A DNA stretch of 42,519 nucleotides from TMED109 sp002684605 (lineage in GTDB: Bacteria; Pseudomonadota; Alphaproteobacteria; TMED109). The notes below the pieces were generated by a model that saw nothing but the letters and a program-made list of their open reading frames with translations, was not told where the DNA came from and ran no database searches. The stretch covers positions 1 through 42,519 of the forward strand of contig CAJWSU010000012.1 of assembly GCA_913046335.1 (NCBI GenBank). The letters run 5' to 3'. Below are positions 34,427 to 42,342 of this stretch, one piece after another (positions within the stretch are counted from its first letter, which is position 1; each line of letters starts with the position of its first letter). The position numbers were made by a program, and so were the translations under genes.

Positions 34427-35035
34427 TTATAAATTTTCAGGTTTATGCCAACCTTTAGATTCTAATTTTTCTTCATAAACATCAATTGTTACTTTATTTT
34501 CTAAAGTAACCCCAATATCATCTAATCCATTTAATAAACAATGTTTCCTATATGGATCTATATCAAATTTGTATAGTTTATTTTGAGCTATTAATTGTTG
34601 CTCCTCTAAATCTATAGATATCTCAATCCCTTGTTCAGCTAAATCACTTATTTCACCTACTATTTCTTCTTTTAAAATAACAGGAAGCACTCCATTTTTA
34701 AAACAATTATTATAAAAGATATCTGCAAAAGAAGTTGATATAATACAACTTATACCAAAATCTAATAGTGCCCAAGGAGCATGTTCTCTACTTGAACCAC
34801 ATCCAAAATTGTCTCCGGCAACTATCATTTTTGCCTTATTCCAAGGTTTTTTATTTAATACAAAACTATTATTTAAAATATTATTTTGATCATACCTTTT
34901 TTCGTGAAACAAATGTTTTCCTAAGCCAGTTCTTTCAATAGTTTTTAAAAACTGCTTAGGAATTATTGCATCTGTATCTATATTAACCTGAGGCATAGAT
35001 GCTATAATTCCAGTTAATTTATTAAAAGATTTCAT
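34427..35035 (-). CDS. leuD: 3-isopropylmalate dehydratase small subunit
   Basis: Swivelling subunit of isopropylmalate isomerase, which with LeuC interconverts 2- and 3-isopropylmalate. The 202 residues include the N-terminal NIDTDAIIPKQFLKT, the substrate loop GDNFGCGSSREHAPWALLDF, and SFADIFYNNCFKNGVLPV. It lies 17 bases after leuC and 19 before leuB, the leuCDB order. Complete. Confidence 0.97.
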   Translation of the reverse strand: MKSFNKLTGIIASMPQVNIDTDAIIPKQFLKTIERTGLGKHLFHEKRYDQNNILNNSFVLNKKPWNKAKMIVAGDNFGCGSSREHAPWALLDFGISCIISTSFADIFYNNCFKNGVLPVILKEEIVGEISDLAEQGIEISIDLEEQQLIAQNKLYKFDIDPYRKHCLLNGLDDIGVTLENKVTIDVYEEKLESKGWHKPENL

Positions 35036-35052
35036 TATGATCAGCCTACTTT

Positions 35053-36459
35053 TTAATTAAATTTTCTAACGTCTACAAAGTGTCCATATATTGCTGCCGC
35101 TGCTGCCATACCTGGACTAACTAAGTGAGTCCTTCCATCTCTACCTTGTCTTCCTCTAAAATTTCTATTAGAAGTTGAGGCGCACCTTTCTTTTGGCTTT
35201 AGCTGATCGGGATTCATTCCAAGACACATTGAACATCCAGGTTCCCTCCAATCAAAACCTGCCTCAATTAAGATATCTGCAATACCTTCTTTTTCAGCTT
35301 GCATTTTTATTAACCCTGAACCTGGAACTACCATTGCATGTACTCCGTCAGCAACTTTCCTACCCTTTGCAATTACTGCTGCTTCTCTAAGATCTTCTAT
35401 CCTACTATTAGTACAAGAGCCAATAAATACTTTATCTATTTTAATATCAGAAAAAGATTGTCCAGGTTTGAGTCCCATGTAATCTAAGGAATCTTGCATT
35501 GCATTTTTTAAACTTTCTTTATCAATATCTTCAGGATTTGGAATAACATCATTTATTGATAAAACATCTTCAGGACTTGTTCCCCAAGTCAAATGAGGAT
35601 CTAGAAGAGAACCATCAATATTAATGACTTTATCAAAAACAGCTCCTTTATCCGTAGGTAATAATTTCCAATCATCTAAAGCTTTATCATAAGTTTTTCC
35701 TTTAGGTGTCATGGGTCTATTTTTTATATAGTCATAAGTTTTAGCATCTGGGGCTACCAAACCAGCTCTTGCTCCCGCTTCAATTGACATATTACATAGA
35801 GTCATTCTTCCTTCTATACTTAAATTTGAAATTGCATTGCCGGCATATTCAAGTACATAACCAGTTCCACCAGATGTTCCTAATTTTTTAATAATACCTA
35901 AAGCAATATCTTTTGCTGTAACCCCTGCAGATAAATCACCTGTAACATTTATTAACATAGTTTTAGGTTTTTTTTGAATTAATGTCTGTGTAGCAAAAAC
36001 ATGCTCTACTTCACTGGTACCTATTCCAAAAGCAAGAGCACCAAAAGCTCCATGAGTAGATGTATGACTATCTCCACATACTAAGGTACAACCAGGCAAG
36101 GTAAAGCCTTGCTCAGGACCTATAACATGCACAATTCCTTGTCTAGAATCCATTAAAGGAATATATGGCACTTCAAATTCTTTTACATTTTTTTCTAAAG
36201 TTTCTACTTGTATTCTTGCAATATCATCTTTTATTCCATTAATCCTATTTTCAGTTGGAACATTATGATCCGCAACAGCAAGAGTAAGATCAGGCCTTCT
36301 TAAACGCCTATTACTTGTTCTTAAACCCTCAAATGCTTGAGGACTTGTTACTTCGTGAACAAGATGTCTGTCTATATATATTAATGAGCTGCCATCTTGA
36401 CGCTCGTCAACAACATGCTGATCCCATATTTTATCAAATAAAGTCTTTTTCAAAATCAA
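35053..36459 (-). CDS. leuC: 3-isopropylmalate dehydratase large subunit
   Basis: Aconitase-family iron-sulfur subunit of isopropylmalate isomerase. The 468 residues begin with KKTLFDKIWDQHVV and contain VADHNVPT, CGDSHTSTHGAFGALAFGIG, and the three 4Fe-4S ligands Cys349 (FIGSCTNSR), Cys409 and Cys412 (EPGCSMCLGMN). The start is a TTG; two in-frame TTG codons (36459 and 36453) share the same GAGG box, and I kept the upstream one. It stands 36 bases after rplS, which links leucine synthesis to the ribosomal-protein operon. Confidence 0.96.
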   Translation of the reverse strand: MILKKTLFDKIWDQHVVDERQDGSSLIYIDRHLVHEVTSPQAFEGLRTSNRRLRRPDLTLAVADHNVPTENRINGIKDDIARIQVETLEKNVKEFEVPYIPLMDSRQGIVHVIGPEQGFTLPGCTLVCGDSHTSTHGAFGALAFGIGTSEVEHVFATQTLIQKKPKTMLINVTGDLSAGVTAKDIALGIIKKLGTSGGTGYVLEYAGNAISNLSIEGRMTLCNMSIEAGARAGLVAPDAKTYDYIKNRPMTPKGKTYDKALDDWKLLPTDKGAVFDKVINIDGSLLDPHLTWGTSPEDVLSINDVIPNPEDIDKESLKNAMQDSLDYMGLKPGQSFSDIKIDKVFIGSCTNSRIEDLREAAVIAKGRKVADGVHAMVVPGSGLIKMQAEKEGIADILIEAGFDWREPGCSMCLGMNPDQLKPKERCASTSNRNFRGRQGRDGRTHLVSPGMAAAAAIYGHFVDVRKFN

Positions 36460-36495
36460 AATACCTCAAAGAAATAATAAACTTATCACAGTTAA

Positions 36496-36930
36496 TTATT
36501 TACTTTCTTCATTCTCTTGAGTTTTAGCAGGCACTTCTTCCGCAGCTTTATTAGAAACCTTAGGCTTATTATCCATTCTTTTTTCAGTAATACGTGCTTT
36601 TTTACCTGATAAGGTTCTTATATAATAAAGTTTTGACCTTCTAACATCGCCTCTTCTAATAACTTCTAATTTATCAATTAATGGTGAATATACAGGAAAT
36701 ACTCTTTCTACTCCTTCTCCATTAGAAATCTTCCTTACAGTGAAAGTAGAATTTAAAGAACGGTTAGATCTAGCAATACATAACCCTTCAAAAACCTGAA
36801 TCCTCTCTCTTGTACCTTCTACAACTTTTAAATGCACTTTTAACGTGTCTCCTGCACCAAATTCAGGAACCATTCTTTTTTCTGTAATTTCTTTAATTTG
36901 TTCTTGTTCAATTTCATCTATAATATTCAT
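36496..36930 (-). CDS. rplS: 50S ribosomal protein L19
   Basis: Large-subunit protein at the 30S-50S interface. The core (about residues 1-115) is canonical: PEFGAGDTLKVHLKVVEGTR, RIQVFEGLCIARSNRS, TFTVRKISNGEGVERVFPVY, LYYIRTLSGKKARI. A charged Lys/Glu/Ala-rich tail of roughly 27 residues follows, ending QENEESK; such tails occur in some alphaproteobacterial L19 proteins. The start is fixed by an AGAGGA box. Normal position after trmD. Confidence 0.97.
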   Translation of the reverse strand: MNIIDEIEQEQIKEITEKRMVPEFGAGDTLKVHLKVVEGTRERIQVFEGLCIARSNRSLNSTFTVRKISNGEGVERVFPVYSPLIDKLEVIRRGDVRRSKLYYIRTLSGKKARITEKRMDNKPKVSNKAAEEVPAKTQENEESK

Positions 36931-36974
36931 TATCTTATCCTCTCAGTATTAATTCATGTCTATCATTAAAATTA

Positions 36975-37673
36975 TTATTTTTCACTAAATAAAAGCTCAG
37001 GTCTTCGTTTTTTTGTATCTTCTATAGATTTTTTGTTTCTCCATTTTTCTATTTCACTATGATTTCCAGATAATAAAACATCAGGAGGGTTCATTCCTTC
37101 CCATTCATATGGTCTTGTGTATTGTGGGTGTTCTAGCAAATTCTTCTCAAAACTTTCTTCTAATAAGCTTTTTTTACTTCCCATAGTACCCGTTAATAAA
37201 CGCACTATTGCATCTATTAATATTATGGCAGCAGGCTCCCCTCCTGACAAAATATAATCACCAATACAAACTTCCTCTAAAGACCTTGCTTTGATAAACC
37301 TTTCGTCTATTCCTTCATACCTTCCACAAACTATAACTGCTCCTGGTTTAGAAGCAATATTTCTTATTTTGCTTTGTGTAAGAGGCTTACCTCTCGGGGT
37401 CAAAACAATTTTTTCCCATTCGTTTCCTGGGTCATTATCATCAAAAGCCTTAGCTAGAATATCTGCTCTCATTATCATGCCAGGGCCTCCTCCGTATGGC
37501 TCATCATCAACCGTACCATGCTTATCCTCTGTATAATCTCTAATATTAATGGCATTTAAACTCCATATTTTTTTTTTCAGTGCTTTACCCGCTAATGAAT
37601 ACCCTAGTGGACCTGGGAACATTTCAGGAAATAACGTCAAAACTCTAGCCTCAAAGCAGTCATTTTTTGTCAT
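36975..37673 (-). CDS. trmD: tRNA (guanine-N1)-methyltransferase TrmD
   Basis: Methylates G37 of tRNAs with S-adenosylmethionine, which prevents frameshifting. The 232 residues show FEARVLTLFPEMFPGPLGYS, RDYTEDKHGTVDDEPYGGGP, GMIMRADI, the SAM-knot segment VCGRYEGIDERF, and IGDYILSGGEPAAIILID. I chose the ATG at 37673, preceded by GGAAG at a 5-base spacing and directly followed by the conserved core. An upstream in-frame ATG at 37745 would add 24 residues, mostly read out of the rimM gene in another frame, and is unlikely. The chosen start overlaps rimM by 14 bases. Confidence 0.95.
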   Translation of the reverse strand: MTKNDCFEARVLTLFPEMFPGPLGYSLAGKALKKKIWSLNAINIRDYTEDKHGTVDDEPYGGGPGMIMRADILAKAFDDNDPGNEWEKIVLTPRGKPLTQSKIRNIASKPGAVIVCGRYEGIDERFIKARSLEEVCIGDYILSGGEPAAIILIDAIVRLLTGTMGSKKSLLEESFEKNLLEHPQYTRPYEWEGMNPPDVLLSGNHSEIEKWRNKKSIEDTKKRRPELLFSEK

Positions 37674-38166
37674 TATTACTTCCAAATAGTTCATTTTTAA
37701 TGATAATTTTTTTTTCCTCAACATTAACATATGGAAAATTATCATTATTAAATATCATCAATTCTTCTCCAATTTCAATTAGTGGTGCAGATCCATAGTC
37801 ATAAACTGCTGTAACTTCACCAATATATTTACCTTTAATATCTTCTACTGTGCACCCAACTAAATCTATTTGGTAATATTCATTATTATTCTCTAAAATT
37901 GGAAAAGCCGATCGTTTTGCAAATATTTCTTTTCCTTTTAACAAATCGGCTTCTTGAGGATTATTAATTTCTTCTAACGAACAAATAGCTAAACCTTTAT
38001 TTTCAAACATAACTTTTAAATTATGATTGTTACCGTTTATTAAATGAATAGGATTATATAATTCTAAACCTTTAGAATTTTCTGTATACCATTTAATTTT
38101 TAATAATCCTTTTAAACCATGCTTTCCAGTTATCACTCCTATAGCTATTAATTCATCATTATTCAT
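37660..38166 (-). CDS. rimM: Ribosome maturation factor RimM
   Basis: Binds S19 and helps mature the 30S head. The 168 residues contain the N-terminal IGVITGKHGLKGLLKIKWYT and the C-terminal PRC-barrel (YYQIDLVGCTVEDIKGKYIG). It stands between rpsP and trmD, the universal rpsP-rimM-trmD-rplS order, starting 6 bases after rpsP. Sequence is divergent outside the motifs, as usual for RimM. Confidence 0.94.
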   Translation of the reverse strand: MNNDELIAIGVITGKHGLKGLLKIKWYTENSKGLELYNPIHLINGNNHNLKVMFENKGLAICSLEEINNPQEADLLKGKEIFAKRSAFPILENNNEYYQIDLVGCTVEDIKGKYIGEVTAVYDYGSAPLIEIGEELMIFNNDNFPYVNVEEKKIIIKNELFGSNNDKK

Positions 38167-38172
38167 TTATAA

Positions 38173-38643
38173 TTATTTTTTTTCTGCCTCTGCTGCTGGA
38201 GCTTCTTCTGCTACTGGAGCCGCTTCTGCTGCTGGAGCTTCTTCTGCTGCTGGAGCTTCTTCTGCTGCTGGAGCCGCTTCTGCTTCTTTAGCTTTTTCTT
38301 CTGCTGCTAATTTTTCATCTACTTCAGCTTGAGCTCTTTCTTGTGCTTTTGCTTTTGGCTTTGCTTTATTTGGATTATCTCTTTTTATATCTTTAACAAT
38401 TTTTAATTCAGATAAGAATTTAGTAACACGATCTGTAGGTTGGGCACCATTTTTTAACCAATGCTTTATTCTTTCCTCATTCATAACAACTCTTTGGTCA
38501 TTATCTTTAGCTAATAAAGGATTATAAGTTCCTAACCTTTCAATAAACTTTCCATCTCTTGGGGCTCTGGAATCAGCAAGCACTATTCTATAATGAGGTC
38601 TCTTCTTATTTCCACCGCGGCTAAGTCTAATCTTTAATGGCAT
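38173..38643 (-). CDS. rpsP: 30S ribosomal protein S16 with Ala/Pro/Glu repeat tail
   Basis: Small-subunit assembly protein. Residues 1-83 form a canonical S16 core (MPLKIRLSRGGNKKRPHYRI, VLADSRAPRDGKFIERLGTY, NEERIKHWLKNGAQPTDRV). The remaining 70 or so residues are a low-complexity extension: first Lys/Ala/Glu-rich, then an Ala-Pro-Ala-Ala-Glu type repeat with a period of about five residues (about residues 121-153), ending EKK. Alphaproteobacterial S16 proteins often have such tails, but the length and regularity here are notable. Starts 42 bases after ffh. Confidence 0.96.
   Translation of the reverse strand: MPLKIRLSRGGNKKRPHYRIVLADSRAPRDGKFIERLGTYNPLLAKDNDQRVVMNEERIKHWLKNGAQPTDRVTKFLSELKIVKDIKRDNPNKAKPKAKAQERAQAEVDEKLAAEEKAKEAEAAPAAEEAPAAEEAPAAEAAPVAEEAPAAEAEKK
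38185..38283 (-). repeat. Short-period repeat encoding the S16 tail
   Basis: Bases coding residues 121-153 of S16 consist of imperfect 15-base units (Ala, Pro, Ala or Val, Ala, Glu codons with Glu-Ala variants), often doubling into 30-base units. Codon choice is nearly constant (GCT/GCA, CCA/CCT, GAA), as expected from recent slippage or duplication. The G+C content is well above that of the neighbours because of the Ala and Pro codons. Confidence 0.8.
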
Positions 38644-38685
38644 ATTATTTCCTTTACTATTGTTATATTAATTATAAAAAATTGC

Positions 38686-40080
38686 TTATCTTCTTTTAAA
38701 TGGGAAAGCTCCTGGATTAAAACCTTTTGGCATATCTAAACCTTGCATATTCATTCCATTGGACATGTCTAAGTTGCCACCTTTTTTACCCATTTTTTTC
38801 ATCATTAAAGTCATCTGTTTAAACTGTTTAACAAGACGGTTTAAATCCTGAACTGTATTTCCTGAACCATTTGCAATCCTTCTTTTACGTGACCCATTTA
38901 ATAAATTAGGATTAACTCTTTCTTTTTCCGTCATAGATAAAATCATAGAATCCATTCTAACTAAAACTTTATCATCTAAACCTCCTACAGCCATTTGTTT
39001 TTTTATTTTTTGAGCACCAGGTAGCAAACTTAAAATTCCTTGCATACCTCCCATTTTTTTCATTTGGTTGAGCTGTTTTCTAAAATCATTAAAATCAAAT
39101 GTCCCTTTTTTAATTTTTTTAGCTAAGTCCTTGGCTTCTTCTTCTTTAACTTCACTTTGAGCTTTTTCAACTAAACTAACTACATCACCCATTCCTAAAA
39201 TACGTGAAGCTATTCTATCCGCTTTAAAGGTTTCGAATGCCTCTAATTTTTCACCTGTTCCCATAAATTTTATTGGACAGTTTGTAATACTAGACATGCT
39301 TAAAGCTGCACCACCACGAGCATCACCATCTACTCTAGTTAATATAATGCTTGTGACTTTTGATTTTTCTTTAAAGCTTTTTGCAACATTTGCAGCTTCT
39401 TGACCAGTCATTGCATCTGCTACTAAAAATACTTCGGAAGGATTAGAAGCTTTATATACCTCACCTAATTCATTCATTAACTCATCATCTACACTTGTTC
39501 TTCCTGCTGTATCTAAAATTATAATATCATAGCCACTTAACCTAGCTAATTGATGTGACCTCTTAGTTATATCAACTGGCTGCTGGCCCTTTTCAATTGG
39601 AAGCACATCTATATTAGTCTGATCTCCTAGTATTTGAAGTTGCTCCATAGCAGCAGGTCGCTGGACATCTAATGAAGCTAAAAGAACTTTTTTTCCTGAT
39701 TTTTTTAACATTAAACCCATTTTGGCTGCTGAGGTAGTTTTACCTGAGCCTTGTAAACCTACAAGCATAATGGAAGATGGAGGAGATGATAATTTAATCT
39801 CATTTTCTTGGTTTTCTCCACCTAGTAATATTGTTAACTTATCTTGAACTAGCTTTATTACCATCTGATCAGGTTTAATTGACTTCGTTATTTCTTGACC
39901 TTTAGCTTCTAAAGTAATTTCAGATATAAAATTTTTAACGACATCAAGTGCAACATCAGCTTCTATTAAAGCTAATCTCACTTCTCTCATCGCATTTGCT
40001 ATATCATTATCAGAAAGGGACCCTTTGCCTCTAATTTTATCAAAAGCTGAAACTAATTTATCACTTAAACTATCAAACAT
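38686..40080 (-). CDS. ffh: Signal recognition particle protein Ffh
   Basis: SRP54-type GTPase that binds signal sequences and 4.5S RNA and delivers ribosomes to FtsY at the membrane. The 464 residues have the N domain (1-90), G domain with GLQGSGKTTSAAK (108-120), LDTAGRTSVDDELM, TRVDGDARGGAAL, and the Met-rich M domain with SRKRRIANGSGNTVQDLNRL and a C-terminal run of Met and Gly. First gene of the ffh-rpsP-rimM-trmD-rplS block. A structured leader element lies 28 bases upstream. The partner ftsY begins 2.2 kb away on the opposite strand. Confidence 0.97.
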   Translation of the reverse strand: MFDSLSDKLVSAFDKIRGKGSLSDNDIANAMREVRLALIEADVALDVVKNFISEITLEAKGQEITKSIKPDQMVIKLVQDKLTILLGGENQENEIKLSSPPSSIMLVGLQGSGKTTSAAKMGLMLKKSGKKVLLASLDVQRPAAMEQLQILGDQTNIDVLPIEKGQQPVDITKRSHQLARLSGYDIIILDTAGRTSVDDELMNELGEVYKASNPSEVFLVADAMTGQEAANVAKSFKEKSKVTSIILTRVDGDARGGAALSMSSITNCPIKFMGTGEKLEAFETFKADRIASRILGMGDVVSLVEKAQSEVKEEEAKDLAKKIKKGTFDFNDFRKQLNQMKKMGGMQGILSLLPGAQKIKKQMAVGGLDDKVLVRMDSMILSMTEKERVNPNLLNGSRKRRIANGSGNTVQDLNRLVKQFKQMTLMMKKMGKKGGNLDMSNGMNMQGLDMPKGFNPGAFPFKRR

Positions 40081-40108
40081 TTATAACTCAATTCTAATAA
40101 TACAAACT

Positions 40109-40154
40109 ACACCGGCGAACGAATATCGTAGACCAGTGTGACTCCTTGAAGTCA
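40109..40154 (-). ncRNA. Candidate structured RNA element in the ffh leader
   Basis: On the - strand this 46-base segment folds into two adjacent hairpins. The 5' one is TGACT, loop TCAAGG, AGTCA. The second starts at the last base of the first and is longer: ACACTGG pairs with CCGGTGT (one U-G pair), then a 3x3 internal loop, then ACGA pairs with TCGT around a TAT loop. On the + strand the U-G pair becomes an A-C mismatch, so the fold is better as ffh-sense RNA. The segment is much richer in G+C than the flanks. It ends 28 bases before the ffh ATG. A conserved RNA motif named ffh, found upstream of ffh genes, has been described by comparative genomics; I could not compare it. No T-run follows, so it is not a plain terminator. 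Confidence 0.5.
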
Positions 40155-40160
40155 TTTATA
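40155..40160 (-). promoter_or_regulatory. Possible -10 box for ffh
   Basis: On the - strand TATAAA lies immediately upstream of the structured leader, so a transcript would begin at about the first hairpin. No good -35 hexamer is seen at 16-18 bases, so support is weak. Confidence 0.25.
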
Positions 40161-40236
40161 CAATAAATTAACTAAAAATTAAGTATTTAGTACATCTTAC
40201 TAGCTAAACCGTCAACTATTCTTTATATATTAGTAT

Positions 40237-40242
40237 TATAAT
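40237..40242 (+). promoter_or_regulatory. Possible -10 box for dapF-mtaB-ftsY
   Basis: A perfect TATAAT lies 25 bases before the dapF start codon, giving a predicted leader of about 19 bases. The -35 region is weak. It is in the 187-base divergent gap between ffh and dapF, the largest gap in the window, which otherwise holds the ffh leader element and AT-rich sequence. Confidence 0.4.
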
Positions 40243-40267
40243 ATAAAAATTTGTATATAGATAAATA

Positions 40268-41095
40268 ATGAAAAAACCTTTTATAAAAATGCATGGCTTA
40301 GGAAATGATTTTGTAGTTATTGATTCTACAAAAAACCAATACACTTTAAACAAATCTTCAATTCAACTAATATCAGACCGAAGGTTTGGAGTGGGATGTG
40401 ATCAAGTAATTGAAATGAAGCCTTCTGCAAAAGAAGATATCTATATGAAAATTTATAACTCTGATGGAACAGAAGCTGAAGCTTGTGGAAATGCTGCTCG
40501 ATGTGTTGCAGGGCTCCTATTTGCGTCTAATCAAAAAAAAGAAGTTTCTATAGAAACAGTAGCAGGAGTTCTTAAAGCGGAATCTGAAGAAGACGGTTTA
40601 ATTAAAGTTGATATGGGCAAGCCTAGTTTTTTTTGGAAGGATATTCCTTTAAGTTCAGACATTAGCCATATTTCTTTTGAAGAATTATCATTAATAAATG
40701 GGTTAGCCGTAAATATGGGAAATCCTCATATAGTATTTTTTGTAAAAGATATAAATGAGGTTGATATTAATAAGGTAGGTCCATTAGTAGAAAACAGTTC
40801 ATATTTTCCAGAAAAAGTGAATGTAGAACTTTGTCAAATAATAAATAAAAGTAAAGTAAAAGTTACAGTCTGGGAAAGAGGAGCTGGAAAAACTTTAGCT
40901 TGCGGAACAGGGGCCTGTGCAGCATTAGTTGCAGCATATAAAAACAATCTTACAAATCCAACAGCAGAAATTGTTTTAAATGGAGGGTCTCTTAACATTA
41001 CATGGAATGTTAATTCAGATGAACATGTTATTATGAGCGGTCCTATAGCGGTATCTTTTTTAGGAGATTTTAGCACTTTAGGTATAGAAAAATGA
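40268..41095 (+). CDS. dapF: Diaminopimelate epimerase
   Basis: Interconverts LL- and meso-diaminopimelate, giving the peptidoglycan cross-linker and lysine precursor. The 275 residues begin KPFIKMHGLGNDFVVID and contain both catalytic cysteines: Cys73 in EACGNAARCVA and Cys212 in TLACGTGACAAL. GNPHIVFFV and WERGAGKT are also as expected. mtaB starts in an ATGA overlap with its stop. The dapF-mtaB-ftsY order is common in alphaproteobacteria. Confidence 0.97.
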   Translation: MKKPFIKMHGLGNDFVVIDSTKNQYTLNKSSIQLISDRRFGVGCDQVIEMKPSAKEDIYMKIYNSDGTEAEACGNAARCVAGLLFASNQKKEVSIETVAGVLKAESEEDGLIKVDMGKPSFFWKDIPLSSDISHISFEELSLINGLAVNMGNPHIVFFVKDINEVDINKVGPLVENSSYFPEKVNVELCQIINKSKVKVTVWERGAGKTLACGTGACAALVAAYKNNLTNPTAEIVLNGGSLNITWNVNSDEHVIMSGPIAVSFLGDFSTLGIEK

Positions 41096-42342
41096 AAAAT
41101 GAAATAAAAACTATCACTTTAGGATGTAGGTTGAATTCATATGAGAGCGATATAATAAAGAGTTATAAAAATAATTCTATAAATAAAAATATTGTTATAA
41201 TTAATACTTGTGCAGTTACTGCTGAAGCAGAGAGACAAGGAAGACAGCAAGTAAGAAAAGCAAGAAAAAAGTACCCAGAAGCCTACATTATGGCAACTGG
41301 ATGTGCTGTAGAATTAGATAAAAAAGCTTGGAACAATATGTCTGAAGTAGATAAAATTATTCCTAATAAAAATAAGCTTGCCCCTTCATTATGGGGACTA
41401 CAGCCAGAAATTAATAATAAGCTTGCAATTAAAGAAGATGCTTCACATTTACAAAGTATTAGGGGTCATAAAGAAAAAACTAGAGCTTTTATTAGAATAC
41501 AAAATGGGTGCAACCATTCTTGTACATTCTGTATAATTACTGAAGCCAGAGGCGATAGTATAAGTGTGCCCTCAGGATCAATTATTAGTGAAATAAGAAA
41601 AACTATTTCTGCCGGAATACAAGAAATTATATTAACTGGTGTTGATTTGACATCATATGGGGAAGATTTGCCAGGACAAAATAGTTTAGGTAAATTAGTA
41701 AAAAAAATACTTAAACTTGTTCCTGAATTAGAAAGATTAAGGATTTCTTCTCTAGACGCAGCAGAAATAGATAATGATTTAATGGAAGCATTTGAAACTG
41801 AAAAAAGGCTAATGCCCCACCTCCATTTAAGTCTACAAAGTCATGATGATCTAATACTAAAAAGAATGAAACGGCGTCACTCTACTAAAGATGCAGAAAA
41901 GCTTATTAATAGACTTAAAGAAATAAGACCTAATATTTTATTTGGTGCGGACTTAATTGCAGGGTTTCCTACAGAAAGTGCGCTAGCATTTAGAAATACC
42001 TTGAACTCCATAGAGAAGTTAAACCTTACTTTTCTTCATGTATTTCCATATTCATCAAGGCCAGAAACTCCTGCTGCCAGAATGCCTCAAATACCATTGA
42101 AAGAAATAAAGAAACGTGCAAAATTTTTAAGGGAATCAGGTGATATTCAATTAAAAAAAGAGCTTAAAAAATCTATTAATACATTTCATAATGTCCTTGT
42201 TGAAACTGCCACAGGAGTTGGACATAGTGAAAATTTTTTAACAGTTAAAGTAAAAGAAGCTACAGAAAGAAAAATTTATAAATGTAAAATTACAGGCATA
42301 GAAAATAATATGCTTATTGGTGATATTCATGAGTCTATTTAA
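41092..42342 (+). CDS. mtaB: tRNA (N6-threonylcarbamoyladenosine 37-C2)-methylthiotransferase MtaB
   Basis: A radical-SAM methylthiotransferase that adds a methylthio group to t6A37 of ANN-decoding tRNAs. The 416 residues have an N-terminal UPF0004 domain with cluster ligands Cys12, Cys40 and Cys71 (TLGCRLN, NTCAVT, TGCA), a radical-SAM domain with CxxxCxxC at Cys140, Cys144 and Cys147 (NGCNHSCTFCIITEARG), and a C-terminal TRAM-like part. The start overlaps dapF by 4 bases and the end overlaps ftsY by 14. MiaB and RimO are the related alternatives; the CNHSCTFC motif and locus support MtaB. Confidence 0.95.
   Translation: MKNEIKTITLGCRLNSYESDIIKSYKNNSINKNIVIINTCAVTAEAERQGRQQVRKARKKYPEAYIMATGCAVELDKKAWNNMSEVDKIIPNKNKLAPSLWGLQPEINNKLAIKEDASHLQSIRGHKEKTRAFIRIQNGCNHSCTFCIITEARGDSISVPSGSIISEIRKTISAGIQEIILTGVDLTSYGEDLPGQNSLGKLVKKILKLVPELERLRISSLDAAEIDNDLMEAFETEKRLMPHLHLSLQSHDDLILKRMKRRHSTKDAEKLINRLKEIRPNILFGADLIAGFPTESALAFRNTLNSIEKLNLTFLHVFPYSSRPETPAARMPQIPLKEIKKRAKFLRESGDIQLKKELKKSINTFHNVLVETATGVGHSENFLTVKVKEATERKIYKCKITGIENNMLIGDIHESI

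Noticed and set aside
37674..37745. Upstream ATG extension of trmD by 24 codons
   Set aside because: The extra residues come mostly from rimM read in another frame, while the ATG at 37673 has a well-spaced GGAAG box and begins at the conserved core.
40081..40267. tRNA or 4.5S RNA gene in the ffh-dapF gap
   Set aside because: No cloverleaf, T-loop or acceptor stem, and no SRP RNA GGAA-loop hairpin; only the short two-hairpin element was found.
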